Assembly: GCA_949752745.1 (NCBI GenBank)
Contig: OX457029.1
Coordinates: 11,819,511-11,883,510, forward strand
DNA length: 64,000 bases
Reading direction: 5' to 3'
DNA from: Protula sp. h YS-2021
Taxonomy: Eukaryota > Annelida > Polychaeta > Sabellida > Serpulidae
In this document: piece by piece, positions 20,701 to 59,949 of the stretch
How positions within the stretch are numbered: the first letter of the stretch is position 1
Layout of the letters: every line of letters starts with the position of its first letter
The notes under the pieces: generated by a model
Seen by the model: the letters and a program-made list of their open reading frames with translations, nothing else
Told to the model about the DNA's origin: nothing
The model's database searches: none
Made by a program: the position numbers and the translations under genes

Positions 20701-23700
20701 ATCATATTTTCGGGTCACAGAATTGATTCCTGCACTTTTAAAGCGAAAATTACAACTTTCTTACATTATCGCCCAATATTCCCTATTATCGCCCACCCGA
20801 AAAATATCACATTTATCATATTTTCGGGTCATAGAATTGATTCCTGCACTTTTAAAGCGAAAATTACAACTTTCTTGCTTTATCGCCCAATATTCCCTGT
20901 TATCGCCCACCCGTAAAATATCACATTGATCATATTTTCGGGTCACAGAATTGATTCCTGCACTTTAAAAGCGAAAATTACAACTTTCTTGCATTATCGC
21001 CCAATGCTCCCTATTATCGCCCACACGAAAAATACCATATTTATCATATTTTCGGGTCATAGAATTGATTCCTGCTCTTTTAAAGCGAAAATTACAACTT
21101 TCTTACATTATCGCCCAATGTTCCCTATTATCGCCCACACGAAAAATATTATAGTTATCATATTTTCGGGTCCTAGAATTGTTTCCTGCACTTTTAAAGC
21201 GAAAATTACAACTTTCTTGCTTTATCGCCCAATATTCCCTGTTATCGCCCACCCGAAAAATATCACACTGATCATATTTTCGGGTCACAGAATTGATTCC
21301 TGCACTTTTAAATGGAAAATTACAACTTTCTTGCACTATCGCCCAATGTTCCCTATTATCGACCATCCGAAAAATATCATATTTATCATATTTTCGGGTC
21401 ACAGAATTGATTCCTGCACTTTTAAAGCGAAAATTACAACTTTCTTGCATTATCGCCCAATGCTCCCTATTATCGCCCACACGAAAAATATCACATTTAT
21501 CATATTTTCGGGTCATAGAATTGATTCCTGCACTTTTAAAGCGAAAATTACAACTTTCTTGCATTATCGTCCAATGTTCCCTATTATCGCCCATCCAAAA
21601 AATATCATATTTTTCATATTTTCGGGACATATAATTGCTCCCTGCACTTTTAAAGCGAAAATTACAACTTTCTTGCATTATCGCCCAATATTCCCTATTA
21701 TCGCCCATCCGAAAAATATCATATTTATCATATTTTCGGGTTATAGAATTGATTCCTGCTCTTTTAAAGCGAAAATTACAACTTTCTTACATTATCGCCC
21801 AATGTTCCCTATTATCGCCCACACGAAAAATATTATATTTATCATATTTTCGGGTCCTAGAATTGTTTCCTGCACTTTTAAAGCGAAAATTACAACTTTC
21901 TTGCTTTATCGCCCAATATTCCCTGTTATCGACCACCCGTAAAATATCACATTGATCATATTTTCGGGTCACAGAATTGATTCCTGCACTTTTAAAGCGA
22001 AAATTACAACTTTCTTGCATTATCGCCCAATGCTCCCTATTATCGCCCACACGAAAAATACCATATTTATCATATTTTCGGGTCATAGAATTGATTCCTG
22101 CTCTTTTAAAGCGAAAATTACAACTTTCTTACATTATCGCCCAATGTTCCCTATTATCGCCCACACGAAAAATATTATAGTTATCATATTTTCGGGTCCT
22201 AGAATTGTTTCCTGCACTTTTAAAGCGAAAATTACAACTTTCTTGCTTTATCGCCCAATATTCCCTGTTATCGCCCACCCGAAAAATATCACACTGATCA
22301 TATTTTCGGGTCACAGAATTGATTCCTGCACTTTTAAATGGAAAATTACAACTTTCTTGCACTATCGCCCAATGTTCCCTATTATCGACCATCCGAAAAA
22401 TATCATATTTATCATATTTTCGGGTCACAGAATTGATTCCTGCACTTTTAAAGCGAAAATTACAACTTTCTTGCATTATCGCCCAATGCTCCCTATTATC
22501 GCCCACACGAAAAATATCACATTTATCATATTTTCGGGTCATAGAATTGATTCCTGCACTTTTAAAGCGAAAATTACAACTTTCTTGCATTATCGTCCAA
22601 TGTTCCCTATTATCGCCCATCCAAAAAATATCATATTTTTCATATTTTCGGGACATATAATTGCTCCCTGCACTTTTAAAGCGAAAATTACAACTTTCTT
22701 GCATTATCGCCCAATATTCCCTATTATCGACCACCCGTAAAATATCACATTGATCATATTTTCGGGTCACAGAATTGATTCCTGCACTTTTAAAGCGAAA
22801 ATTACAACTTTCTTGCATTATCGCCCAATGCTCCCTATTATCGCCCACACGAAAAATACCATATTTATCATATTTTCGGGTCATAGAATTGATTCCTGCT
22901 CTTTTAAAGCGAAAATTACAACTTTCTTACATTATCGCCCAATGTTCCCTATTATCGCCCACACGAAAAATATTATAGTTATCATATTTTCGGGTCCTAG
23001 AATTGTTTCCTGCACTTTTAAAGCGAAAATTACAACTTTCTTGCTTTATCGCCCAATATTCCCTGTTGTCGCCCACCCGAAAAATATCACACTGATCATA
23101 TTTTCGGGTCACAGAATTGATTCCTGCACTTTTAAATGGAAAATTACAACTTTCTTGCACTATCGCCCAATGTTCCCTATTATCGACCATCCGAAAAATA
23201 TCATATTTATCATATTTTCGGGTCACAGAATTGATTCCTGCACTTTTAAAGCGAAAATTACAATTTTCTTACATTATCGCCCAATATTCCCTATTATCGC
23301 CTACCCGAAAAATATCACATTTATCATATTTTCGGGTCATAGAATTGATTCCTGCACTTTTAAAGCGAAAATTACAACTTTCTTGCATTATCGCCCAATG
23401 TTCCCTATTATCGCCCATCCGAAAAATATCACATTTATCATATTTTCGGGTTATAGAATTGATTCCTGCTCTTTTAAAGCGAAAATTACAACTTTCTTAC
23501 ATTATCGCCCAATGTTACCTATTATCGCCCACACGAAAAATATTATATTTATGATATTTTCGGGTCCTAGAACTGTTTCCTGCACTTTTAAAGCGAAAAT
23601 TACAACTTTCTTGCTTTATCGCCCAATATTCCCTGTTATCGCCCACCCGTAAAATATCACATTGATCATATTTTCGGGTCACAGAATTGATTCCTGCACT

Positions 23701-25250
23701 TTAAAAGCGAAAATTACAACTTTCTTGCATTATCGCCCAATGCTCCCTATTATCGCCCACACGAAAAATATCACATTTATCATATTTTCGGGTCATACAA
23801 TTGATTCCTGCACTTTTAAAGCGAAAATTACAACTTTCTTGCATTATCGCCCAATGTTCCCTATTATCGCCCATCCAAAAAATATCATATTTTTCATATT
23901 TTCGGGACATATAATTGATCCCTGCACTTTTAAAGCGAAAATTACAACTTTCTTGCATTATCGCCCAATATTCCCTATTATCGCCCATCCGAAAAATATC
24001 ATATTTATCATATTTTCGGGTTATAGAATTGATTCCTGCTCTTTTAAAGCGAAAATTACAACTTTCTTACATTATCGCCCAATGTTCCCTATTATCGCCC
24101 ACACGAAAAATATTATATTTATCATATTTTCGGGTCCTAGAATTGTTTCCTGCACTTTTAAAGCGAAAATTACAACTTTCTGGCGTTATCGCCCAATATT
24201 CCCTGTTATCGCCCACCCGTAAAATATCACATTGATCATATTTTCGGGTCACAGAATTGATTCCTGCACTTTAAAAGCGAAAATTACAACTTTCTTGCAT
24301 TATCGCCCAATGTTCCCTATTATCGCCCACACGAAAAATATCACATTGATCATATTTTCGGGTCATAGAATTGATTCCTGCTCTTTTAAAGCGAAAATTA
24401 CAACTTTCTTACATTATCCCCCAATGTTCCCTATTATCGCCCACACGAAAAATATTATATTTATCATATTTTCGGGTCCTAGAATTGTTTCCTGCACTTT
24501 TAAAGCGAAAATTACAACTTTCTTGCTTTATCGCCCAATATTCCCTGTTATCGCCCACCCGTAAAATATCACATTGATCATATTTTCGGGTCACAGAATT
24601 GATTCCTGCACTTTTAAAGCAAAAAATTACAACTTTCTTGCATTATCGCCCAATGTTCCCTATTATCGCCAACACGAAAAATATCACATTTATCATATTT
24701 TCGGGTCACAGAATCGATTCCTGCACTTTTAAAGCGAAAATTACAATTTTTTTTACATTATCGCCCAATATTGCCTATTATCGCCTACCCGAAAAATATC
24801 ACATTTATCATATTTTCGGGTCATAGAATTGATCCCTGCACTTTTAAAGCGAAAATTACAACTTTCTTGCATTATCGCCCAATGCTCCCTATTATCGCCC
24901 ACACGAAAAATATCACATTTATCATATTTTCGGGTCATAGAATTGATTCCTGCTCTTTTAAAGCGAAAATTACAAATTTCTTGCATTATCGCAAAATGTT
25001 CCCTATTATCGCCCACCCGAAAAATATTATATTTATCATATTTTCGGGTCCTAGAATTGTTTCCTGCACATTAAAAGCGAAAATTACAACTTTCTTGCAG
25101 TATCGACCAATATTCCCTATTATCGCCCATCCGAAAAATATCATATTTATCATAATTTCGGGACATAGAATTGATCCCTGCACTTTTAAAGCGAAAATTA
25201 CAACTTTCTTGCTTTATCGCCCAATGTTCCCTATTATCGCCAACTTGAAA
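17787..25250. repeat. 114-bp satellite array, about 65 units
   Basis: The unit contains TTTTAAAGCGAAAATTACAA, CTTTCTTGCATTATCGCCCA, ATGTTCCCTATTATCGCCCA and GAAAAATATCACATTTATCA, then TATTTTCGGGTCATAGAATT. Blocks of 456 bp (4 units) and 1026 bp (9 units) recur almost identically (19849/20305 and 21103/22129), showing higher-order duplication. Each unit can form a hairpin (CCGAAAAATAT pairing with ATATTTTCGG). Because 114 is a multiple of three, two + frames and one - frame are open for long stretches. The translated products have no domain and are not taken as genes. Confidence 0.96.
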
Positions 25251-25254
25251 ATAT

Positions 25255-26805
25255 CATAGAAATGACCTACTGACAACAAAATTACTGAAAAGTCCAACCA
25301 AAAGTACTTGCATGTAACATATTGTGCCCCTCTGCAAATTGAAACTTTGCTTTTTTAAGAAGAAAAATGGAAATTTCCAATTTTTTAAAAGCTGCAAACT
25401 TCGAAGCTCAGTGGATTCAAAAATAAGGCGAAATTCAAAAATCGAAAAATGTACTTTTTTCACCCCTTAGTTCTAGTTTCTTCATAACAAATTTCGGAAT
25501 CTTCCGATGAAAAATGAGGGACTAGATAGATTTTTTCGTATTTTGCCCAAATCGGCAATAAAATCGCCAAAAATGGTTTAAACCAAAAAATAAAAAAAAA
25601 TTCCTAATGCAGTAGAAGGTTAAAAACTCGCGTTTAAAATTTGGTACGAATCGGATGAAAAATAAAAAAGATATTCCACTTTAACTACTTTGTTAAGAAA
25701 AAAAAATGGAAATTTGCCAATTTTTAGAAGTTGCAAACTTTGAAGCTCAGTAGATTCAAAAATAAGGCGAAATTCAAAAATCGAAAAAAGAACTTTTTTC
25801 ACTTCTTAGTTCTAGTTTCTTCATGAAAAATTTCGGAATCTTCCGATGAAAAATGAGGGACTAGATAGGTTTTTTCGTATTTTGCCCAAATTGGCAATAA
25901 AATCGCCAAAAATGGTTTAAACCAAAAAATTAAAAAAATCCTAATGCAGTGGAAGGTTAAAAACTCGTGTAAAATATTTGGTACGAATCGGATAAAAAAT
26001 AAAAAAGATATTCCACTTTAACTACTTTGTTCAGAAAAAAAAAAAATTGGAAATTTGTCAATTTTTAGAAGTTGCAAACTTTGAAGCTCAGTAGATTCAA
26101 AAATAAGGCGAAATTCAAAAATCGAAAAAAGTACTTTTTTTACCCCTTAGTCCTAGTTTCTTCATAAAAAATTTCGGAATCTTCCGATGAAAAATGAGGG
26201 ACTAGATAGGTTTTTTCGTATTTTGCCCAAATTGGCAATAAAATCGCCAAAAATGGTTTAAACCAAAAAATTTAAAAAATCCTAATGCAGTGGAAGGTTA
26301 AAAACTCGTGTAAAAAATTTGGTACGAATCGGATAAAAAATAAAAAAGATATTCCACTTTAACTACTTTGTTCAGAAAAAAAAAATTGGAAATTTGTCAA
26401 TTTTTAGAAGTTGCAAACTTTGAAGCTCAGTAGATTCAAAAATAAGGCGAAATTCAAAAATCGAAAAAAGTACTTTTTTTACCCCTTAGTCCTAGTTTCT
26501 TCATAAAAAATTTCGGAATCTTCCGATGAAAAATGAGGGACTAGATAGGTTTTTTCGTATTTTGCCCAAATTGGCAATAAAATCACCAAAAATGGTTTAA
26601 ACCGCAAAAATAAAAATATTTCCTAATGCAGTAAAGGGTTAGGAACTCGTGTTTAAAATTTGGTAAGAATCGGATAAAAAATAAAAAAGTTATTCCACTT
26701 TTAACGGTCGCGGGACGGACAGACGGACGGACGGACGGACAGACGGACGATACTTGCCCCCATCTGTATAGCCCTGTTGGCTAAAAAGCAAACTGGGCTA
26801 AAAAA
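25255..26805 (+). mobile_element. Pearl-like element (Helitron-related): 340-bp core repeats, (GGAC)n, hairpin end
   Basis: Four ~340-bp direct repeats start near 25401, 25741, 26081 and 26421, judged by the GAAGCTCAGTRGATTCAAAA landmark. They are followed by a GGAC/GACA tetranucleotide tract (26709-26750). A short right end has an imperfect hairpin (GCCCTGTTGGCT and AGCAAACTGGGC) followed by CTAAAA. Core repeats, then a tetranucleotide microsatellite, then a hairpin-bearing right end is the architecture of the pearl/HINE family known in bivalves and echinoderms. Family assignment is by structure only. The left boundary beside the satellite is approximate. Confidence 0.65.
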
Positions 26806-27458
26806 AAAGACATCGGATAAAAAATGTAGGACGAGATACATTTTAAATTTTTTTCTTCAAAAATTCCCCAAAAATTAAAAAATCACCCGATCGACTAGAA
26901 AAGCACAAGCCGTATGCACGACACTTTTGGGATGCCTCATACCAAAAATAAATCACATCGGGTCAAAAATGTAGGAGGAGACACATTTTAAATTTTTTTC
27001 TTTAAAAATTCCCCTAAAATTCAAAAATCACCCGATCGACTAAAAAAGCACAAGCCGTATGCACGACTCCTTAGGGATGCCTCACACCAAAAATAAATGA
27101 CATCGAATCAAAATTGTAGGAGTAGATGCATTTTGAATTATTTTCGAAAATTTTGCTTTAAAAATTCCCCAAAAATACAAAAATTGCGCGATCGACTAAA
27201 AAAGCATAAGCCGTATGCACGACCCTTTAGGGGTGCCTCATACCAAAAATAAATGACATCGGGTCAAAAATGTAGGAGGAGATACATTTTAAAATTTTTT
27301 CTTTAAAAATTCGCCAAAAATTCAAAAATCACCGGATCGACTAGAAAAGCACAAGCCGTATGCACGACCCCTTAGGGATACCTCACACCAAAAATAAATG
27401 ACATCGGATCAAAATTGTAGGAGGAGATGCATTTTGAACCAAAGTTTACTAAATAAAC

Positions 27459-27497
<39 letters not shown>

Positions 27498-27560
27498 GGA
27501 CACCGCCCGCAAACCGATAGGAATACCCCAGCTTACGTGTAACGTAAGCTGGGCTAAAAA
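26806..27560 (+). mobile_element. Second pearl-like element: ~147-bp core repeats, (AACT)n, hairpin end
   Basis: Five units of about 147 bp carry GTAGGAGGAGATACATTTTA and GCACAAGCCGTATGCACGAC. They are followed by (AACT)n at 27456-27497. The right end holds a perfect 12-bp stem (CCCAGCTTACGT at 27527-27538, ACGTAAGCTGGG at 27542-27553) with a 3-nt loop, followed by CTAAAAA. The right end resembles that of the preceding element. Confidence 0.68.
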
Positions 27561-27896
27561 AACAAAATAACGCCAAGACAAATTACAACCGGGGATGATT
27601 TTGAAAAAAAAAAAAAACATGGACGGCATACATACTTCACTAATTTTCTACCCTCGTTTTTACGTCATAACTCGCACAAGAGCACACATATAACGTCCAC
27701 GACATCACGAGCGAATGTGGAGGTGTTTTTAATATTCCCAACGTATTTCCACTCTAATGTCACCCCTCCGCCCTCCAAAAGCAAAACGCGAAAAATACAG
27801 CACTAGCTCAGTTCACAAAAGAACAAAAAATAAACAAAAACCACAGTATTTGTTTCCCTTAGTGCAACTGAAATTCGGTCCGCAGTCTATTTGAAG

Positions 27897-53647
<25,751 letters not shown>

Positions 53648-53649
53648 CT

Positions 53650-56360
53650 GAAAAAAGAAGAAAAAACGGGTTAGTCTTGTGGGCCTGTTTCAAGGAAATT
53701 TAGGAGGGAGGGGGGGGGGGGGCTTCGATAGCTAGAGTTGTGCTTTCCAGGCGAAAGAAATGCATTTGGTTAGTGATTCCAAAAAGGGAAAAATTTCCAT
53801 GGAAAAACACTTTTTATTGAAACATTGCCGGGTTTTTTTTCCAACCTGTAAAATAGAGAATTTTGTCTTTATTCAAAACTTGTTCTTCATCAAGCTGATC
53901 TTGTGTTGAAATAACTCTCAAATCAAAATAAAGTCGCTAGTCTGGATCTTCTTGAAACATAAAATAAGTACACCTAAACTGTCAATGTCGAAATGGCATC
54001 AGAAGAGAGCTGTTAATTGAATGTGTGAATCGAAGAATTTAAGCGGCCATCCAAGAGCCGTCAATCAAAGCTGTCAATCACTTACTTTGGGGAAGAAATT
54101 AGCATCGCTCACTATCATCGCGACGTTACTCCAGGAACAATCCAACAATTTATTGGAGAACAAACTGAAGCGCCATTGAGCAATTGTTTCTTTTCTCAGT
54201 GTAAGTGTTCTTATTGAAGTTTTTACTCTGATTCCACGTGTTGTTATTGCAGTACTGAGCTACCTTCGCAGGCCTGTGGGTCTTTTATAATGCCCAAATG
54301 ACAACAGAATCCGCCCATATAATTTTCCTTCCTCTGTATACACATATCAATCAAACTGCCACACAAACGGAACTATTTGCCGCCATTAATTTTTCGCGAA
54401 TAGGGTAATCACTGCGTTTTTGTGAGAGCGGCCTCTTTTTTGTCCGTTTCGTCGTCGCTTAATTTCTTATGGAAACAATTTTTCAATAAACTGAAATGTT
54501 TACAAATTCGTGTGGCTGCGCGGAAATTAAGTTCAGGCGAAAAATTCGACTTGTACAGTGTCGTATTTATCACCCACAGAACTATCAATGACATCACGTA
54601 CAACGAATCATTTAAATCTCTCGTTTTAAGGGGAAAAAAAGTAGTTTACAACGAAAGTAATCTGCGTTGTGGTTTTTCTAAAACTTAATTATACTTCCAG
54701 CATTTTCTACCCACATTTTGTGAATGTCAACATCTCTTGTTTATTGTTCTTAATGCCTTTCAAATGGCAATGTGTTTCTGATATTTCGTAATACACACTT
54801 TTTGTTACAGACTTTTTCTTATTTTCCACTATGCCATAGCATTTCTTTTCTCAACGTTAAAGCCACATAACGAATGTCTTTCTTTCCGAATTTTTTAGTA
54901 CTTTAATAAATATTTTGACAACATAATCAATCCAAAACAGTTTCTAGCCAAAGATACAACTAAATGGAGTAATCCTAGCTAATTTAATTACAATACTTTT
55001 ATTTATTTTCTTTTTTCCTCGGTGAACTGATTTTTATCAGTTTTATTGTATTTTTTTCACTATTTTTAAATATCACTTATCTCTTCAGATAAGATCTAGA
55101 TCAGAGTTAATCACATTTAATTTGATCAGTAAAAATGGCTTCCCAGGAACTCAAATCTCTGGGGCTTGAATCCGTTGGCACAGTAAAAACACTCTCGCTA
55201 GTCAACTGTACACCTGACAGTCCTAAGCAAGTCAATTGATATCCAGACACTATGAGCAATTCAATCACTTTGAACCTTCAGCCCCTAGTATTATTTTTGC
55301 TCATATTTCACTTGCTTAATGGTTAAATGTAAGATTGATCCAGTGCCCCAGAACTATAGCAAACAGGGACATATTTACTCTGTGTTGAGTCAGTTACATA
55401 ATGGGGCTATCTGTGTGTTATTTCGTCGAAACAGGGCTTTGCTTAGTCCTTCAATAATGTTACGTCGTTATCAAATAAAGAGTGAAAGCTTACTTAGGGC
55501 TCATCCAGAAATCGTTTTTTTTAAGTTGGCGACAGCTTGCTATTGTGCGGGTTAGTCAGTTCTATTGCTAGTCAGTTCTTGGAGCAGGAGCGAGGGTAGG
55601 GGGCAGGGGAGGAGGGGAATTCCTTTTCATGCACTAGCAACTTAATTCGTTATAGAAAATCCATCTTTTCTGTTGATTGGTGGATATAGCTCTCTCCCCC
55701 GCTTCCTCTCTCCCTCCCCCCTCCGCAATTGTTTGAACAGAAGTTTATATGGCGAATTTATAGATGTTCACTTGTTTGGAGAACTCAATCAAAACCAGGC
55801 CACGTTGTTTTGTTAGTATTTATTTATTTATTTTTGTTTGCTTGTTTATTTGTTTTTCTTTTGCAAGTTTAGGATGACTTTTGTTTCCTTCGCTTTTGTT
55901 AAATGGTAAGAGTCATTAGTAAAAATCATCACTGAAAGTATTAATAGATTAACATTTCTGGAAGGGCCCTTATAGACATACAACAAAAGTAAACACTTCG
56001 GCTCTGGAAAACAGCAAACGAACTGGCCACAACCCTACGCCACTTTAATTACACTCCGGACATTGAAGCATATGTTGGATCTACCAAAATCCTTCTGGAT
56101 TATTTAACCAACTATTGGGAGGGTCTTTTGATAGGAGGGTTAAAAAGAGTTTACAACCATAATCTTGATAAAGGGCCTTACGAGCTTCATACACAAGTGT
56201 CCATTTTCTAATTGATCTGAATTGATTTATGATTACTGTTTTTTGCGCAAGATACCCTAAGTAATATTACAGTGGCGCACCCACTGGGCCCACAGCGCGG
56301 CAAGAAAAAAGTGTCGTCAAATTGAGTTCTTATTATTGAATAAGTACCAGGGTTCACGGC
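53650..56360. other. Upstream flank or intron of the PDE gene, nothing certain
   Basis: I searched for GAF-A exons by motif and saw none. An open - strand stretch ending FFPK before GTAAGT near 54090 has a good donor but no GAF similarity. A 34-codon + frame starts at 55134 without recognisable homology. Confidence 0.4.
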
Positions 56361-56371
56361 TCCCGGAAGTG

Positions 56372-56560
56372 GATAGTGACACTCAAGTACCAACTGCCTT
56401 TTAAAACGCCCCCTAAACGTAGAGTGCTTATTTTGAAATAATACCCCCTTTTAAAGATATTGGTAATCGGCGCAAATCGCGCCTGGCCTCAAAATTACCC
56501 CCTTTCCCAGCGTTTTTTTTTTTTGGAACACGCATGGTAGCACATATCATACCAAATGGC
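56372..56560 (-). repeat. Inverted copy of the ~275-bp dispersed element
   Basis: It begins ACTCAAGTACCAACTGCCTT and ends CACGCATGGTAGCACATATC, then ATACCAAATGGCC. Internal GCGCCTGGCCTCAAAATTAC matches the 33.5-kb copy. Confidence 0.6.
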
Positions 56561-56637
56561 CAACCCGAATCACGGTTTTTTTCTATGTAACTAAAGGAAA
56601 TTATGACTTTCAGATATTACAAAAGATGTTTTCAGCT

Positions 56638-56960
56638 TGATTACCATATATAAATGACCATGTGTAAGTCACGATGTATAAATGACTGTGCATAAATGAA
56701 CATGTATAACTCACTTTGTATAAATCACCATGTATAAATGACCATGTGTAAGTCACTATGTATAAATGACTATGCATAAATGACCATGTATAGCTCACTT
56801 TGTATAAATCACCATGTATAAATGACCATGTGTAAGTCACTATGTATAAATGACTATGCATAAATGACCATGTATAACTCACTTTGTATAAATCACCATA
56901 TATAAATGACCATGTGTAAGTCACTATGTATAAATGAATATGCATAAATGAATAAATCAT
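56638..56960. repeat. ~14-bp AAATGACCATGTAT tandem repeat with ~98-bp higher-order unit
   Basis: Short units (ATAAATGACCATGTGTAAGT, CACTATGTATAAATGACTAT) group into a larger block repeated about three times. Confidence 0.88.
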
Positions 56961-57539
56961 CATGTTTAGTTTACCATGTTTAAATGTGTAACTGAGTTAT
57001 GTTAAAACAATATTCAAAATATAAAATTTATCGACCTAAATATATCTTTTGGTTAAGGGGCTATTCCTGTACAAATGAATTTAGGTTACTTTTAAAAATT
57101 TCTGATTTATCACAAGTTATTTTTCTACAGCTCTTTCGTCTTTGCTTAAAGTCAAGACGTTTACTTAATTAAATGGGAAATAATTAATTAAATAGAAAAC
57201 TAGTTAATTAAAAGGACAAGTAATTGATTAAAAAGAGAAAAAAATAGATATAGTTCCGACTGTTGATATAATGGTGATGTTGACACCCTCCTCAAGACAT
57301 CTTCTGAACAACTCTCTCGATCTGATGGAAATAGCTTTTTTAGCAACGACAATTGAGTTGAGGTGTTTTTATTGGTTTTAATAAACACCAGAGTTTGTTG
57401 TGATTCCACTTAACGTCAGTCGTCGCGTCATGGACAGGAGGTATAGTACCGGACTCTACGACTCTTCAAGTAGTGATTAATTAATTGCTATAGGCCAATC
57501 CTTGATCAATATCAGACAAACAAGGAGGTGGGTTACATG

Positions 57540-59160
57540 TAGTGACCGTTAGTAGTATTCGGTATTTGTTAGTTGCAGGTGAAACCTGTTAGTCAGGGTA
57601 AATATGTACTACTCGTTTGTTTCATCTGCTAGTGACTATTAGTCGTACGCAGCGTCTATTAGTCACTATAGTGGCGTGTACTAGTATAGAGACAAATCTT
57701 GTGGCTGGGTGCTTTGTATTGGATTTCAGTATGTGTGGAAAGCCTGCGAACCAACGCAGCCGTGAGTTCATTGGCCTTCCAAAGGTGTCTAAAGCCAATA
57801 CAAAGCACACCAGCCTCGTATGTCTACGGCTATTATAACACAAACACATATAATTATGCCTTAGATAGCCAAGCCGAGCAGAAATAAACCTCGTTTACTT
57901 CCCAGATACTCCTCTCTTCTTGTGACGCCTTCTGTGTGTTACAAAGCGGAATTCGTTACGCGAAGAAAAGGGGTTTTGTCACAAAGCCTGTGTCAGCATC
58001 ACATTGGCTGATTACCTATGTCGTTTGGGTGAATGTGACAAAGCAAAGCTTCGTACGCGGTGAGATAACGCAAAATTTACTTATCGTTTCTTTACATGGA
58101 AATGTATTGTCACTGAGGTGCATGTTATAATTACTGTTAGTAATGCGTAGCATGTATCGGTCACTTGTGTGTCCACTAGCGATTGTTATTCGTACGTTGT
58201 ATCTATTAGTCACTTGTGCAATGTACAAGATAGTCGTCCGCAACATCTATTAGTCACCTGTGGCGTGCACTATTCACGGTTTCTAGTACGTAGTGTCTGT
58301 TAGTATTTGTGGCGTTAGTCGTACGTCACTTGTTGTGTCTATAAGTGACTGTAAGTTCTACATAGCATCTATTCGTCTTGGCGTGTATTTTCCTCCGTTA
58401 GTTGTGCGTAGTGTATGTTAGTCACCTGTGGGACCTACTAGCGATTGTTGGTCGTACGTATTGTCTATCAGTCACTTGTTGCGTCTACTAGTGACTGTTA
58501 GTCATACTTAATATCTTTTAGTCACTCTAGGCGTCCACTGCAGTCTTCCTGTGGCGTGTACTAGCGAGGCAGTGGAAACTAATTTGATATTAAAGTGTGT
58601 CATGTCTTAGTAATTTCTTGATTTGTTGCTCCTTGTAATGAAATATCGTGTTTCTCAGCTTTTGGGCTGAAATCGACCCTAAAATCAGTACGCGTGCACA
58701 CGAGGACGCGCATCCGGATCACTTTTTCACATTCTCTTCAAAAGAAATCCCAAACTCACACAGTTTTTGCCGTAGTTCTTCGAACTGGAACACACACTGC
58801 ACAGACGTATAGAGAAGCAGCTGTGCTGACCCATTATCTTTGACGTTTTATACTCCGTAGCTCTTTTAGATCAATAATCAACACGTCACAGTAAACAAAA
58901 CGTAGCAGAATTTCGTTTCAGCACGTACACGCACAGCATTTCGTGTATTGTGTAGTGGTTTCGTGTCACTGTTATGCTAGCAATCGTGTAAACGTGGATC
59001 CGCTCTCAGCTCTAGTCAGATACATGCCGTTTATGTTAGTTGCATGTAGCGTCTGTTAGTCAAACCTAACGTCTGTTAGTCAGTTCTCAGTAATATATGG
59101 CATCTGTCGATTGCATCTGGATGTGTATTAATTACATGTGGGATCTGTTAGTCTAATTCC
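57540..59160. repeat. Degenerate GTTAGTC/CTATTAGTCACT repeats
   Basis: Words such as GTTAGTCGTACG, TAGTGTCTATTAGTCACT and TGTGGCGTGTACTAGT recur irregularly through the region. A foldback element (57703-57815) and unrelated sequence interrupt them. Confidence 0.6.
57703..57815. mobile_element. Small foldback element with 20-bp inverted repeats
   Basis: GGCTGGGTGCTTTGTATTGG at the left pairs with CCAATACAAAGCACACCAGC at the right. The element is 113 bp and non-coding. Confidence 0.6.
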
Positions 59161-59834
59161 TATTAAATGACATTTTGTGTGGAATTTGCACGAAACAGCC
59201 TTAAAGTTTCTTGATACAAGCTGTAACTCGCTAGATATTGTCCAGTTCGCACAAACAACTGCTATGTTCAACTCGTATGAAATATCTTAGTTCCGATTGA
59301 CTATTTGTCATATAGTCCTCATGAATGAAAAACTAGTTCGTGCAAACTAGTTGAACCTTCAATAAACACATTATTCGTTCGCAATGCCATTGTCCGGGCG
59401 AACTGTTCGTGCGTGCACTCTTCAGCACTGCCGCGTTACTAATGACAGAGTTCTACAATTGTAATTAATAACGTCATTTTGAAGGCTCATTGAACTAGTT
59501 TAATGGGCTGCTTATTTAAGACAGAACACCCCATTAAGTTTGTGACTTTTATGAATAATACAGAAGTAATTACAACCCTCGAACAAAGTAGTGCAATATG
59601 GTGCAATATTTGCCAGTGCACGATACAAGGTCGGCAAGGCGATCACAATATTACTCTTCCAATTTTCCAATGTAACAGACAATCTCCACGGCAGTTCGAT
59701 TTGTTGTGTAAAGCACCTTTTTACTATACTTTATTCATGTCATTGAGTTTCGTCGCCCGGGTCTCATGATTGCTCATTCAAAGGCAGGAAGGTTCCTTGC
59801 GTAAAGAGTGAAAGTTAAATTAGTAGGTCCGTAT

Positions 59835-59912
59835 AAAATGTGGCAGGCTCGCTTCGACTAGCGGCCTTTTGCTGACCAAACAAGCGTCTTAACCACTACA
59901 CCGCACTGGTGT
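59835..59912 (-). repeat. tRNA-like SINE head (degraded)
   Basis: The - strand has GCGGTGTAGTGGTTAAGACG (A-box/D-arm-like) and a weak B-box-like CTAGTCGAAGCGAGC 45 nt on. Confidence 0.5.
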
Positions 59913-59949
59913 ACTGACAGAATGAAATATTTTATAAATCTTATTTTAT

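Noticed and set aside
17686..24826. Long open frames through the 114-bp array (up to 528 codons on the + strand)
   Set aside because: The period is a multiple of three and happens to lack stops in several frames on both strands. The repeated peptide has no domain, and the frame changes with single-base shifts in units.
54080..54250. Candidate upstream PDE exon ending SDANFFPK before GTAAGT
   Set aside because: Good donor and an open frame, but no GAF similarity, no start codon in a sensible place and no clear acceptor. It could be part of another isoform, which cannot be supported here.
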